NCBI GenBank assembly: GCA_013390605.1
Contig: JACAUB010000001.1
Location: 1,975,787-2,039,786, forward strand
Source: Bacteroidota bacterium
Lineage (GTDB): Bacteria > Bacteroidota > Bacteroidia > Bacteroidales > Cfx3-03
DNA: 64,000 nt
Reading direction: 5' to 3'
The position numbers and the translations under genes are program-made. Position 1 is the stretch's first letter; each line of letters begins with the position of its first letter. The notes below the pieces were generated by a model that worked only from the letters and a program-made list of their open reading frames with translations, searched no databases and had not been told where the DNA came from. Below, in pieces: positions 43,840 through 52,512 of this stretch.

Positions 43840-44751
43840 TTAAAATAATTCTTCAATGGACAAATATCGTTCACCCGTATCATAAGCAAAAGTTAAAATT
43901 TTGCTACTTTCTTTGATGTCTTTTAGTTTCTTGTTAACGGCAGCTAAAGAAGCTCCTGAAGATATTCCAATAAATAGCCCTTCTTCCAAAGCAGCTCTTC
44001 TGGTGAAATTAAAAGCATCTTCTTTACTTACAGTTATAATTTCATCAATAACAGATGGATCATAAATAGAAGGTACAAATCCTGCTCCAATGCCTTGGAG
44101 TGGGTGAGGGGACGGTTTTCCACCACTTAAAACAGGGGATAATTCAGGTTCTACAGCTATCACTTTTAGATTAGGGAAAACAGTTTTTAATCTTTTAGCA
44201 ACACCTGTAATATGTCCACCAGTACCAACGCCTGTAATGACATAATCGAGGCCTTCGCTAAAGTCATTTAATATCTCCTGAGCCGTTTGATTATAATGAA
44301 TTTCTACATTTGCATTATTATCGAATTGTGAAGGTATCCATGCATCTGGAAGAGAACGAGCTAGCTCTGAAGCTTTCTCTATTGCACCCTTCATCCCTTT
44401 TTCACGTGGTGTAAGTTCAAGTTCGGCTCCATAAGCTTTTAAAATTTTTCTTCGCTCAATTGACATGCTTTCAGGCATAACTAAAATAATACGATATCCC
44501 TTCACTGCTGCTACTAGTGCTAGTCCAATACCTGTATTGCCTGATGTCGGTTCAATTATAATTGAACCTTTTTTGAGAATTCCTGCCTCTTCAGCTTTCT
44601 CAATCATCGCTAAAGCAATGCGATCTTTAATACTTCCACCAGGATTAAAACGTTCAACTTTTACCCACACATCAGCGTTGGATTTGAAAAGATGATTAAT
44701 CTTTACATGTGGCGTATTGCCAATGGTTTCTAAGATGTTTTTTACTTTCAT
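43840..44751 (-). CDS. cysK: Cysteine synthase (O-acetylserine sulfhydrylase)
   Basis: The 303-residue PLP enzyme makes cysteine from O-acetylserine and sulfide. Motifs are '[23 protein letters not shown]' (PLP Lys in S-I-K-D-R), '[22 protein letters not shown]', '[15 protein letters not shown]', '[13 protein letters not shown]' and '[12 protein letters not shown]'. It follows cysE by 51 bases, giving both steps from serine to cysteine in one unit. Regulation is expected from the cysteine-codon leader upstream of cysE. Confidence 0.97.
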   Translation of the reverse strand: MKVKNILETIGNTPHVKINHLFKSNADVWVKVERFNPGGSIKDRIALAMIEKAEEAGILKKGSIIIEPTSGNTGIGLALVAAVKGYRIILVMPESMSIERRKILKAYGAELELTPREKGMKGAIEKASELARSLPDAWIPSQFDNNANVEIHYNQTAQEILNDFSEGLDYVITGVGTGGHITGVAKRLKTVFPNLKVIAVEPELSPVLSGGKPSPHPLQGIGAGFVPSIYDPSVIDEIITVSKEDAFNFTRRAALEEGLFIGISSGASLAAVNKKLKDIKESSKILTFAYDTGERYLSIEELF

Positions 44752-44802
44752 AATAATTGAATTAATGATTAATTATTTATATTATTTCTTTTTTAATCAG
44801 GT

Positions 44803-45594
44803 TTATATTACAAAATCAAAATAGTTTTCATCAAATTCGCGTTGCATAATAGTTACTTTACTTTGATTGACAACAGTAGAGTAGGGCTTTACACTTTGGG
44901 TTAACCACACATTTCCACCTATTACACTACTATGTCCGATTACAGTATTGCCCCCTAAAATGGTACATCCTGCATATAAAACAACATTTTCTTCAACAGT
45001 TGGATGACGTTTTGTGCCTCTTCTCCACTTTTCAACGCTTAAGGCACCTAAAGTAACTCCCTGAAATATTTTTACATTACGTCCTATAATAGAAGTTTCA
45101 CCGATAACGATACCTGTTCCGTGGTCAATAAAAAAACCGGATTCAATTTGGGCCCCAGGGTGAATATCAATTCCTGTTTCACGATGAGCATATTCTGCTA
45201 TTAAACGAGCAAATAACCAAGCTCCTTCAATATAAAAGAAGTGTGCAATTCGATGCAATGCAAGGGTGTAAAAGCCTGGATATGCTAAAATAACTTCATC
45301 ATGTGTATGAACAGCAGGGTCGCCGGCCATAAAAGCATCTAGATCTGTTAAAAGAATATCTTTTATTTTCCAAATCTCTATTCTAAACTTTGCTGGCAAA
45401 AAACATAATAAATTATCATCATCTGATGGCAAAGCATCGATCAACTCCGCCAGCTTAATGATAAATGAATCCGGAAATTCATTCGATTCAGGCTCTTCTA
45501 CAAAAAGGTAATTAAAGACTTTTGTAGCGAAGATACCAGGCGAGTTTCTGGTCGAAACACAATGTAGCTTAGTTCTGTTTTCCAATTCTTTCAT
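44803..45594 (-). CDS. cysE: Serine O-acetyltransferase
   Basis: The 263-residue protein has an N-terminal helical region, then a left-handed beta-helix: 'HRETGIDIHPGAQIESGFFIDHGTGIVIGETSIIGRNVKIFQGVTLGA', 'KRHPTVEENVVLYAGCTILGGNTVIGHSSVIGGNVWLTQSV'. The catalytic His region ('DHGTG') is seen. It makes O-acetylserine from serine and acetyl-CoA, the committing step of cysteine synthesis. Its ATG is only 6 bases after the T-run of an intrinsic terminator, so it is expressed only when transcription passes that terminator. Confidence 0.96.
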   Translation of the reverse strand: MKELENRTKLHCVSTRNSPGIFATKVFNYLFVEEPESNEFPDSFIIKLAELIDALPSDDDNLLCFLPAKFRIEIWKIKDILLTDLDAFMAGDPAVHTHDEVILAYPGFYTLALHRIAHFFYIEGAWLFARLIAEYAHRETGIDIHPGAQIESGFFIDHGTGIVIGETSIIGRNVKIFQGVTLGALSVEKWRRGTKRHPTVEENVVLYAGCTILGGNTVIGHSSVIGGNVWLTQSVKPYSTVVNQSKVTIMQREFDENYFDFVI

Positions 45595-45600
45595 AATTAT

Positions 45601-45639
45601 AAAAAATAAAAAAGCCCCTTCAATTTTCTTGAAGGGGCT
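45601..45639 (-). terminator. Attenuator terminator in the cysE leader
   Basis: A perfect 11-bp stem (AGCCCCTTCAA at 45613-45623 and TTGAAGGGGCT at 45629-45639) with a 5-base loop is followed on the minus strand by TTTTTTATTTTTT-like sequence at 45612-45601. It sits between the Cys-rich leader peptide and the cysE start, not after any complete gene, so it acts as a regulated stop. Confidence 0.9.
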
Positions 45640-45692
45640 AAATAGGATATTATCTTTAATGGCAATGTATACCTATAGCTTTTCCTCCAAGA
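45627..45692 (-). promoter_or_regulatory. Candidate antiterminator of the cysE leader
   Basis: On the minus strand UCUUGGAGG (45692-45684), inside the last codons of the leader peptide, can pair with CCUUCAAGA (45635-45627), which is part of the terminator 5' arm and loop. This gives nine pairs, one of them G-U. Forming it would prevent the terminator. It begins 8 bases after the last Cys codon, where a stalled ribosome would leave it free. Confidence 0.75.
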
Positions 45693-45735
45693 GAAATCTA
45701 CAAATACAACAACATAATCCATTATTAAGTTTCAT
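45673..45735 (-). CDS. Cysteine-rich leader peptide of the cysE-cysK operon
   Basis: A 20-codon frame from ATG (45735) to TAG (45673) encodes MKLNNGLCCCICRFLLEEKL. Four of five consecutive codons (positions 8-12) are TGT cysteine. Cysteine is otherwise rare in this genome's proteins. The frame is followed 33 bases later by an intrinsic terminator and then cysE. This is the classic layout of leader-peptide attenuation: low charged Cys-tRNA stalls the ribosome on the Cys codons and favours the antiterminator. The assignment rests on codon content and RNA pairing; translation is not proven. Confidence 0.82.
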   Translation of the reverse strand: MKLNNGLCCCICRFLLEEKL

Positions 45736-46286
45736 TATTTTCGAATTTGGTATTAAATCTTTTACAGTTGCTAAATTGGTTACAGTAAATTAAATAATCA
45801 ACATCAAGTATCAGAAATTGTTTAGCCCTTTATCAGAATGCTAATTTTAATTATTTTGAACCTTTGATAAAATTATATTACAAATGTAATAAAATTTTAT
45901 TCTTTGGAATAGTTTTAAATAATTTTTTTCTGTTTCAGGATTTCTTTGTTTATAAATCGCTTACAGGCAACCGGGTAATTTTTATAATGACAAATAAATT
46001 CATATACTAGCATATTATTATTATTCTACCAAACATAACCGCCGTTTACACATAAAAAAATCCAATAAAAGAATTAATAATAATATTATAAACTCATGTT
46101 TAAAAATTATTTATTTAGCAAAGTAGGTGTAAGAAAGAGACATTTATATAGTCTCTTTTCATTTAAAATGTTATTTTTGTTTTGAAATACTGCACTTAAT
46201 TTCTTAATAATCAAATAATTTTTATGAATCTTAAAACCTATCGTTTTTCAAGATTTTTTAAATATTTAATTTCAAATTACTTAGTT
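45736..46286. other. Intergenic region between the cys leader and the PNGase gene
   Basis: About 550 very AT-rich bases separate the two divergent transcripts. No gene was found. A TATTTTTG at 46172-46179 could be a -7 element for the plus-strand gene, without a clear -33 partner. No good promoter match was found for the cys leader, so its start point is open. Confidence 0.5.
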
Positions 46287-48020
46287 ATGAAAAAAAACAT
46301 TTACATAATTTCTACACTCCTTTTAGTATGTGCATTTCTAAGAATAAGTGCTCAGAATAAAGTAGTAGAGAATCAAAAAAACGGTTCTGTTATTTATAAG
46401 ACCATTGTAAATGGAAAAGAAAATAGTGAAGATGGAAAGATTGCCCTCTTATCTATTAATAATGAGGTAAAAATCAAAAGCCTCAGAAAAGAAATCGTAA
46501 AAACTAAACTTGATATTCCTTCTGAAACGATGTATATTGATTATCAATCTAACAAGACGTATCAGGTGGCAGATTTCAAGAACAGTAAAAGAATGACTGT
46601 TGAAACATCATTTAATACGTTACCTAAATTAGAACTAACAAATGAAAAAGCTATTATAGCCGGATTTGAATGTAAAAAAGCACAAACTGTGATACGTTCT
46701 AACAAAATTGAAATATGGTATACAGAGAAAGCTGGATTTGCAGGGACCCCTATGATCAGCTTAATTATTCCAAATGCACTAATTGTAAAAGTGGTAAGGA
46801 ATGGCAACTTTGAAACTGTAATTGATAAGATTGAGTATATAAAGAAGGCAAACACATCATCTCTTTTTCCTGATTCCTGGGGAGTGCAAGTTGATGCTGT
46901 TACATACAAGGCTAAGATTACTGAAAATTATGTAACAACAATCAATGTTTTTGATAGGGAACAAATTAGTTTTGGAAATGAAATCAAAAATCCGACTGGA
47001 GAGAATTCTAATTTGACCTATAAATTTTCGAATGGGACAGTTATCCTAAAAAAGATTACATTACCTGATCCTGATGCAGATTACTCTATTTTTGCTGAGC
47101 TTGTTCAATATTCAAATGGTGATGCTTACGATAGAACTGGTTCCGTTTTTATCATTCCAACTGATCGTCCGGTTTCTTTTTTAAAGGCACTACAAAATGG
47201 CTTATCAGAGTTACCTGTTTATAAAGATAAACAAGGTAAGTCATACCAAGGTGTAGTGGCAACAGATGATTTCTCTCCTTTAGTTGAATTAATGCGTTTT
47301 TTTACTCCTTTTGGCATTCGTCATTATAATAATCAGGTAACAGTCCTCGGTCTAAAATGGGAAGACTCAACCTATTATAAACAAGATATTACTCCGGTTC
47401 TTTCCAAATTAAAATGCGATGCCTGGGTTGGTGTTTTTATTGGAAATTATGATAGGGGAGGACATATTGTTAGTTTAAAGCTTAAGTACTACCCAAATGA
47501 ACAAACTGAAAAGGACAAAGCACCAGGCAAGACATGGATATCTCCATTATTTAACACTGTAAATATTATGGAAATGTCTGGTCAGGAATATGGAACAATG
47601 TTCAATCAAGATTCTTTACGCGTTAACTTTAATATTCCGAAAGGATTAAAAAATATTCAATTACAATATATCAGCACTGGGCATGGAGGTTGGGATGGCG
47701 GTGATGAATTTAATCCAAAAACTAACCAAATTATAATAGATGAGAAACCTATCTATAGTTATATCCCCTGGAGAAGTGACTGTGCGACTTTTAGGAAATA
47801 TAATCCAGCTTCAGGCAATTTCTGGAATGGAATCTCCTCATCTGATTTGAGTCGTTCTGGATGGTGCCCTGGTACACTTACAAATCCTGTTTTTATTCCA
47901 CTCAATACGTTAGAGCCTGGAAATCATAAATTAAAAGTTGCAATACCATTAGGACAACGTGAAGGTGGTAGTTTTAGTGCATGGTGTGTTTCCGGTGTAT
48001 TAATAGGGGAATTTGAATGA
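46287..48020 (+). CDS. Secreted PNGase F-like peptide-N-glycosidase with N-terminal accessory domain
   Basis: The start at 46287 places a signal peptide first (MKKNIYIISTLLLVCAFLRI, then SAQ); a start at 46224 would add 21 residues before it. The mature N-terminal ~170 residues resemble the GLPGLI-type fold ('IEIWYTEKAGFAGTPMISLIIPNALIVKV'). The C-terminal half is the PNGase F fold: 'VQYSNGDAYDRTGSVFIIPTD', 'ISTGHGGWDGGDEFNPK', 'YIPWRSDCATFRKYNPASGNFWNGISSSDLSRSGWCPGT' and 'GGSFSAWCVSGVLIGEF'. PNGase F cleaves the glycan-Asn amide bond. It could release N-glycans from host or algal glycoproteins. No T9SS domain is present, so periplasmic location or Sec export is likely. Confidence 0.85.
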   Translation: MKKNIYIISTLLLVCAFLRISAQNKVVENQKNGSVIYKTIVNGKENSEDGKIALLSINNEVKIKSLRKEIVKTKLDIPSETMYIDYQSNKTYQVADFKNSKRMTVETSFNTLPKLELTNEKAIIAGFECKKAQTVIRSNKIEIWYTEKAGFAGTPMISLIIPNALIVKVVRNGNFETVIDKIEYIKKANTSSLFPDSWGVQVDAVTYKAKITENYVTTINVFDREQISFGNEIKNPTGENSNLTYKFSNGTVILKKITLPDPDADYSIFAELVQYSNGDAYDRTGSVFIIPTDRPVSFLKALQNGLSELPVYKDKQGKSYQGVVATDDFSPLVELMRFFTPFGIRHYNNQVTVLGLKWEDSTYYKQDITPVLSKLKCDAWVGVFIGNYDRGGHIVSLKLKYYPNEQTEKDKAPGKTWISPLFNTVNIMEMSGQEYGTMFNQDSLRVNFNIPKGLKNIQLQYISTGHGGWDGGDEFNPKTNQIIIDEKPIYSYIPWRSDCATFRKYNPASGNFWNGISSSDLSRSGWCPGTLTNPVFIPLNTLEPGNHKLKVAIPLGQREGGSFSAWCVSGVLIGEFE

Positions 48021-48393
48021 CCAGACAATGACGATATAATTAGGGGATGACTATAGTAATACGTACCTATGACTCTCATCGCAAATAATATTACTAAGGG
48101 GGCACTAGAGGGTTGTTTCAATCCTACTCCAACTTCTATAGGCGTATTAAGTAAGAATTAAAGATATGATAAGGATATATTAAGATTATATGTGATGAGG
48201 ATTATAGAGTAAATAAAGGTAAGTCATCCTAAGATATATCCTGATTAGTTTGATCTATTTTGCTCAACATTCACGATCGATCACTGTTCTATAATTTTTG
48301 ATAAAGTAAAATATCCTCTATAATGTTCAATATTTAGAGGATATTCTATCTTATTATATTTAATAACCAATTATTTAGATTAATATAAAAATT
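48021..48393. other. Intergenic region between convergent PNGase and glgB genes, with a terminator-like hairpin
   Basis: No gene is seen. Near the glgB end lies an 11-bp stem (AATATCCTCTA at 48310-48320, TAGAGGATATT at 48335-48345) with a 14-base loop, a likely weak terminator. The first ~200 bases hold loosely repetitive GATATAT/AAGGATA-like sequence of unknown role. Confidence 0.5.
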
Positions 48394-50421
48394 CTATTTT
48401 TTTCCAAATACAATTACTGATCGATTAATATTGTAAATAGAGAGAAAGTAACTATTTTTTTCAAGTGAATAACTGGTAAAATAATTAACGTTAGAATCTA
48501 TACGTCCGAATCCCCCATAAATAACATCATCACTATTTAAGATAATTTGATACTCACCTGATTCATTTACCGGAAACTCATAATTGGGAATACTATTCGA
48601 AACATGAAAATTAAAAGAGAAAATAAGTCCATTTCGCTCAAACATAAACGATTTATTATTCTCGTCTATATTCAATAATTGTGCAAACTCCTGATCAAAA
48701 AGGTTGTATTTTTTACAGACTCTGATCATAGCCTTGTCAAAATTAAGAAGATACTCATACTTTAATTCTGAATTATCTGATAAAGACCACTGTCGTCTGG
48801 CATGTTCATAACTCCAGTTATTTCCTAATCTAGGAAAATCTATCCATTCCGGATGTCCGAATTCATTACCCATGAAATTTAAATAGGCATTACCACCAAC
48901 AGAAAGCGTCAAAATACGAAACATTTTATGAAGAGCAATTCCACGATCAACTACTAGATTTGGTTCTGACTTACTCATTTTAGTATACATAAGCTTGTCT
49001 ATTAAGCGAAAAGCGATTGTTTTATCACCAACTAATGCTTGATCATGTGATTCAGCATAGGCTATTGTTGGAACTCCAGCAATTCTTTGATTTAAAGTTT
49101 GCCATATTTCGTTCATATTCCATTCTTCATCTTTATAATCAGTCAATATTTTGATCCAGAAGTCGGGAATACCCATACCAAGACGATAGTCAAATCCAAT
49201 TCCTCCTTCTTCTGGTTTTCTAGTTAAACCCGGCATTCCACTCACATCCTCAGCAATTGATAGCGCATTTGAATTAATTTTATGTATCAAATTATTAGCT
49301 AGTTGTAAATAAGTAATAGCCTCATTGCAAACACCATCATCAAAATATTTATTTATAGAGTCAAATTTATCATATGCATGGTGCTTATATAACATTGATC
49401 CAACACCATCAAATCGAAAACCATCAAAATGAAATTCATCCATCCAGTAACGAATATTAGATAACAAAAAACGTTGTACTGTTGGTTTTCCATAGTTAAA
49501 TAATTTGGAATCCCAATATGGATGATTACCCTCATCACCCGAAAGAAAAAATTGTTCAACAGAACCATCAAAGCAATTTATTCCTTCATTAATATTTTTA
49601 ACAGAGTGGGAGTGAACTAAATCCATTATCACAATTAGACCATACTCATGAGCAGTTTTAATTAATAGTTTAAGGTCTTCTGGTGTTCCAAAACGAGATG
49701 AGGCTGCAAAGAAATTAGATACATGGTATCCAAATGAACCATAATATGGATGTTCTTGTATTGCCATTAATTGAATTGCAGTATACCCATCTTCTTTTAT
49801 TCTAGGTAATATATTAGTAGTGAAGTCATTATAAGAACCTGTTCCAGGTAATTCCTGAGCCATACCAATATGTGCCTCATAAATAAGTAGGGGAGAGGTT
49901 GATTTTTTCTTTATCGTTTTCCCCCATTCGAATGGTTTAGGATACCATATTTGACCACTAAAATCTTTCGATTGTTCATTTTGAATTACTCTTGTTATAA
50001 AGAGAGGGATTCGGTCTAATTCTCCATTTACCCCAACTACAGTAACTTTAATTTTCGAACCATCTACTAAATGTGAATGTTCATTTTCATCACTTATGAA
50101 AATTTCCCAATATCCTTTTGTGTTTAAGCGTAAAGGATGAGATCGACGATTCCAATTATTAAAATCACCAATTAAATAGAGAGCCTTTGCCTGCGGTGCC
50201 CATTCTCTATAAAACCAACCTTTTAATTGTTTATCATAATGAAACCCAAGATAATCATGCCATTGCGAAAAAGACAAAATAGAACCAAATTCTTCGTTTA
50301 TCTTATCAAGCTCATCTAAGTAACGTTGTTTACGTCCAATTATGGAGGGAATATTAGATTCTAAAGCAGGGTCATTACTAATAAACACATTTTTTAGTAG
50401 CTTATTTTTCTTTGAATTCAT
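48394..50421 (-). CDS. glgB: 1,4-alpha-glucan branching enzyme (GH13)
   Basis: The 675-residue enzyme has an N-terminal CBM48 domain ('GWFYREWAPQAKALYLIGDFNNWN'), a GH13 barrel with 'VIMDLVHSHSVKN', the nucleophile in 'FHFDGFRFDGVGSMLYKHH' (about residue 340), the acid in 'SIAEDVSGMPGL' and 'IAYAESHDQALVGDKTIAFRL', then an all-beta C-terminal domain. These are branching-enzyme rather than amylase motifs, close to the eukaryote-like GlgB of Bacteroidota. It adds alpha-1,6 branches to glycogen. No other glg gene is nearby, so it is a single transcript here. Confidence 0.93.
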   Translation of the reverse strand: MNSKKNKLLKNVFISNDPALESNIPSIIGRKQRYLDELDKINEEFGSILSFSQWHDYLGFHYDKQLKGWFYREWAPQAKALYLIGDFNNWNRRSHPLRLNTKGYWEIFISDENEHSHLVDGSKIKVTVVGVNGELDRIPLFITRVIQNEQSKDFSGQIWYPKPFEWGKTIKKKSTSPLLIYEAHIGMAQELPGTGSYNDFTTNILPRIKEDGYTAIQLMAIQEHPYYGSFGYHVSNFFAASSRFGTPEDLKLLIKTAHEYGLIVIMDLVHSHSVKNINEGINCFDGSVEQFFLSGDEGNHPYWDSKLFNYGKPTVQRFLLSNIRYWMDEFHFDGFRFDGVGSMLYKHHAYDKFDSINKYFDDGVCNEAITYLQLANNLIHKINSNALSIAEDVSGMPGLTRKPEEGGIGFDYRLGMGIPDFWIKILTDYKDEEWNMNEIWQTLNQRIAGVPTIAYAESHDQALVGDKTIAFRLIDKLMYTKMSKSEPNLVVDRGIALHKMFRILTLSVGGNAYLNFMGNEFGHPEWIDFPRLGNNWSYEHARRQWSLSDNSELKYEYLLNFDKAMIRVCKKYNLFDQEFAQLLNIDENNKSFMFERNGLIFSFNFHVSNSIPNYEFPVNESGEYQIILNSDDVIYGGFGRIDSNVNYFTSYSLEKNSYFLSIYNINRSVIVFGKK

Positions 50422-50579
50422 GATATGTCCTTTATTTATAATGATATAATAATTATTTAAATAATGATTGGATATAGTTTTTATATCACCAATTCCTTTC
50501 TGAAATTAATAAATAAAAGGATACACTCTAATAGAAGATAAAAATAAAGTATTTTCGTATTCTAAAAATAATATTACTT

Positions 50580-51122
50580 ATGAGAGTTATAACAATGTTT
50601 TTAATGGCATTATGCCTAGGGGGATCAATAAATTTATATTCACAAGAAAAACCTAAAGTTGCTACTATTGGGCAAAAAGAAAAGGTAACAATTTATGATC
50701 CAGCTGCTAATGCTGAAGTACAAATTAATGAAGCAGTTAAAAAAGCTGATTTAGAGAAAAAACATGTATTATTGAAAGTCGGTGGAAACTGGTGTATTTG
50801 GTGTGTAAGACTACATAGTTTTCTTCAAACAGATAAAATACTTGATTCTTTGTTAAAAGCAGATTATGTAATGGTTAATATTAATTACAGTCCTGAAAAT
50901 AAAAATTTCAAAGTTCTAAAACAACTAGAATATCCTCAGCGATTTGGTTTTCCTGTCTTAGTTATTCTTGATGGAAAAGGTAAAAGATTACATACTCAAG
51001 ATAGTGGACTTCTAGAAATGCCTAAAGGGAGTGCAACTTATTATGATCATGATAAAGTTGCTGGTTTTTTAAGAAATTGGAAATATGCTGCAGTCCAAGC
51101 GTTAAGTTATCCTGAGAAATAA
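50580..51122 (+). CDS. Exported thioredoxin-fold protein
   Basis: The 180-residue protein has a signal peptide ('MRVITMFLMALCLGGSINLYS', cleavage near residue 21), then a thioredoxin-like domain with the active site 'GGNWCIWCVRLHSFL' (Cys72, Cys75) and the cis-Pro region 'RFGFPVLVILDGKGK'. The Trp-rich C-x-x-C is like that of DUF255/thioredoxin_7 proteins, so it is a periplasmic thiol oxidoreductase of unknown partner. It is a single-gene unit divergent from glgB, ending at a strong bidirectional terminator. Confidence 0.88.
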   Translation: MRVITMFLMALCLGGSINLYSQEKPKVATIGQKEKVTIYDPAANAEVQINEAVKKADLEKKHVLLKVGGNWCIWCVRLHSFLQTDKILDSLLKADYVMVNINYSPENKNFKVLKQLEYPQRFGFPVLVILDGKGKRLHTQDSGLLEMPKGSATYYDHDKVAGFLRNWKYAAVQALSYPEK

Positions 51123-51234
51123 ATAACCCTGAAAACTGTTAGATTGAATATGGATGTATTTTTTGTAAGGATTATATTATGAAAAAATTATCTATTATTG
51201 TATCATAATTTATATTATGTTAACTATTGTATTT

Positions 51235-51271
51235 AAAAAGAGAGGAGATCATAAATATCTCCTCTCTTTTT
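51235..51271. terminator. Bidirectional terminator between thioredoxin-like and TPR genes
   Basis: A perfect 15-bp stem (51235-51249 with 51257-51271, loop CATAAAT) is flanked by A-run and T-run. It serves the convergent genes ending at 51122 and 51280. Confidence 0.93.
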
Positions 51272-51279
51272 TTTGCTAT

Positions 51280-52464
51280 TTAATTTTTAGCATTTTGAAT
51301 TTCATCATTTGTAGTTTTTGCTTTATCAGCCATCTGAAGTCTTGTATAGATTTCTTTTAAGGCGGTTAAAGTACTCATGTCCTTAGGTTCAAGTTGATGA
51401 GCTTTCTCAAGATATGGAAGTGCTAATTTCAAAATATTATCAGCATCAGCTTTTAATTTATCGTATTTAGCTGTTTCCTTTAAATCAAGTTTATTAGCTT
51501 CTTCAATCACTGCAGATGCCTTATTTACATAAAGAGCTCCTAAATTATAAGTAGCATCAAAATAATCAGGTTTGATTGTTAAAGCTTTTAAGTAAGCTTT
51601 TTCAGCTTTAGCATAGCATGCAGTACGAAAATCCACTGGTTTTGTAGCGTCATTAGCTAAAATATTGTAGTTAGCTCCTACCGCAAAATAAATGGTTTGA
51701 TTAGTAGTATCCTTCTTTACAGCAGTTTCAAGAGCTTCTAAAGCTTTTTCAGTTTGTCCTGATTTCAGATATATATTTGTTTCAGCAATCAGCATATCGA
51801 AATTATCAGGAAACTGAGCCTTTCCTTTTGCAACAACAACCTTAGCATCTTCAAATTTACCTTGATTGATCAACATAACAGCTAAACTAGAAAATACAGG
51901 AGCTTGTGGGTATTTTAAATCTACCAACAAACTATAATATTTAATAGCACCTGCTTCATCTTTTGCTAATTCTGATGATAAGCCTGCGTTAAAAATTGAA
52001 GCTGTATCTATTTTACCTAATTCTTTGTTCAGCATATAAGTACCTTCAAAAGATTTAGCAGCTTCTGCATAGTTTTTAGCCTGATAAAAATCTGCTCCGG
52101 CATTATACAATCCAGATACTAGATTAGCAGTAGCTTTTTGTAGATCTTCTTTTAATTCACCCTTAGAATCCAATTCTTTAGCTTTAATTAAAGATTCCTT
52201 TGCCAAATCTAATGCATTAGGTGCAAGACTCTTATACATTGGTAATGGGCTGCTGTGAATATCTAGATAGATATTACCTCTGGTTAACCAGGTTTTAGCA
52301 TCTGATGAAGTAGTAGGATCTTTGATGGCCAGTTCTATGGACTCTTTAGCTTTATCAAGTTTTCCCTTCTTCAAGTTGCTGGCTGCATCTTTAACTGCAG
52401 CTTTTTGAGCAAACGACATGGTTACAAAAAGAAGTGCAACCAGTACTAAAGATAACTTTTTCAT
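51280..52464 (-). CDS. Exported TPR-repeat protein
   Basis: With the start at 52464 the 394-residue protein begins with a signal peptide (MKKLSLVLVALLFVTMSFAQ). It has about seven to eight tetratricopeptide-like repeats ('AKNYAEAAKSFEGTYMLNKELGKI', 'GAIKYYSLLVDLKYPQAPV', 'GQTEKALEALETAVKKDTTN', 'KAYLKALTIKPDYFDATYNLGALY'). An upstream start at 52497 would add 11 non-signal residues. Such proteins are common periplasmic scaffolds in Bacteroidota. It lies downstream of gyrA (48 bases). The function is unknown. Confidence 0.88.
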   Translation of the reverse strand: MKKLSLVLVALLFVTMSFAQKAAVKDAASNLKKGKLDKAKESIELAIKDPTTSSDAKTWLTRGNIYLDIHSSPLPMYKSLAPNALDLAKESLIKAKELDSKGELKEDLQKATANLVSGLYNAGADFYQAKNYAEAAKSFEGTYMLNKELGKIDTASIFNAGLSSELAKDEAGAIKYYSLLVDLKYPQAPVFSSLAVMLINQGKFEDAKVVVAKGKAQFPDNFDMLIAETNIYLKSGQTEKALEALETAVKKDTTNQTIYFAVGANYNILANDATKPVDFRTACYAKAEKAYLKALTIKPDYFDATYNLGALYVNKASAVIEEANKLDLKETAKYDKLKADADNILKLALPYLEKAHQLEPKDMSTLTALKEIYTRLQMADKAKTTNDEIQNAKN

Positions 52465-52512
52465 TTTTTTGTCGAATTGATGATTAATTTGAAGCAAATT
52501 TAAATATTAATG

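Noticed and set aside
45601..45725. Alternative 41-codon frame (MDYVVVFVDFSW...) overlapping the cys leader
   Set aside because: It runs through the terminator stem up to the cysE start. The overlapping 20-codon frame with four Cys codons fits both codon meaning and RNA pairing better.
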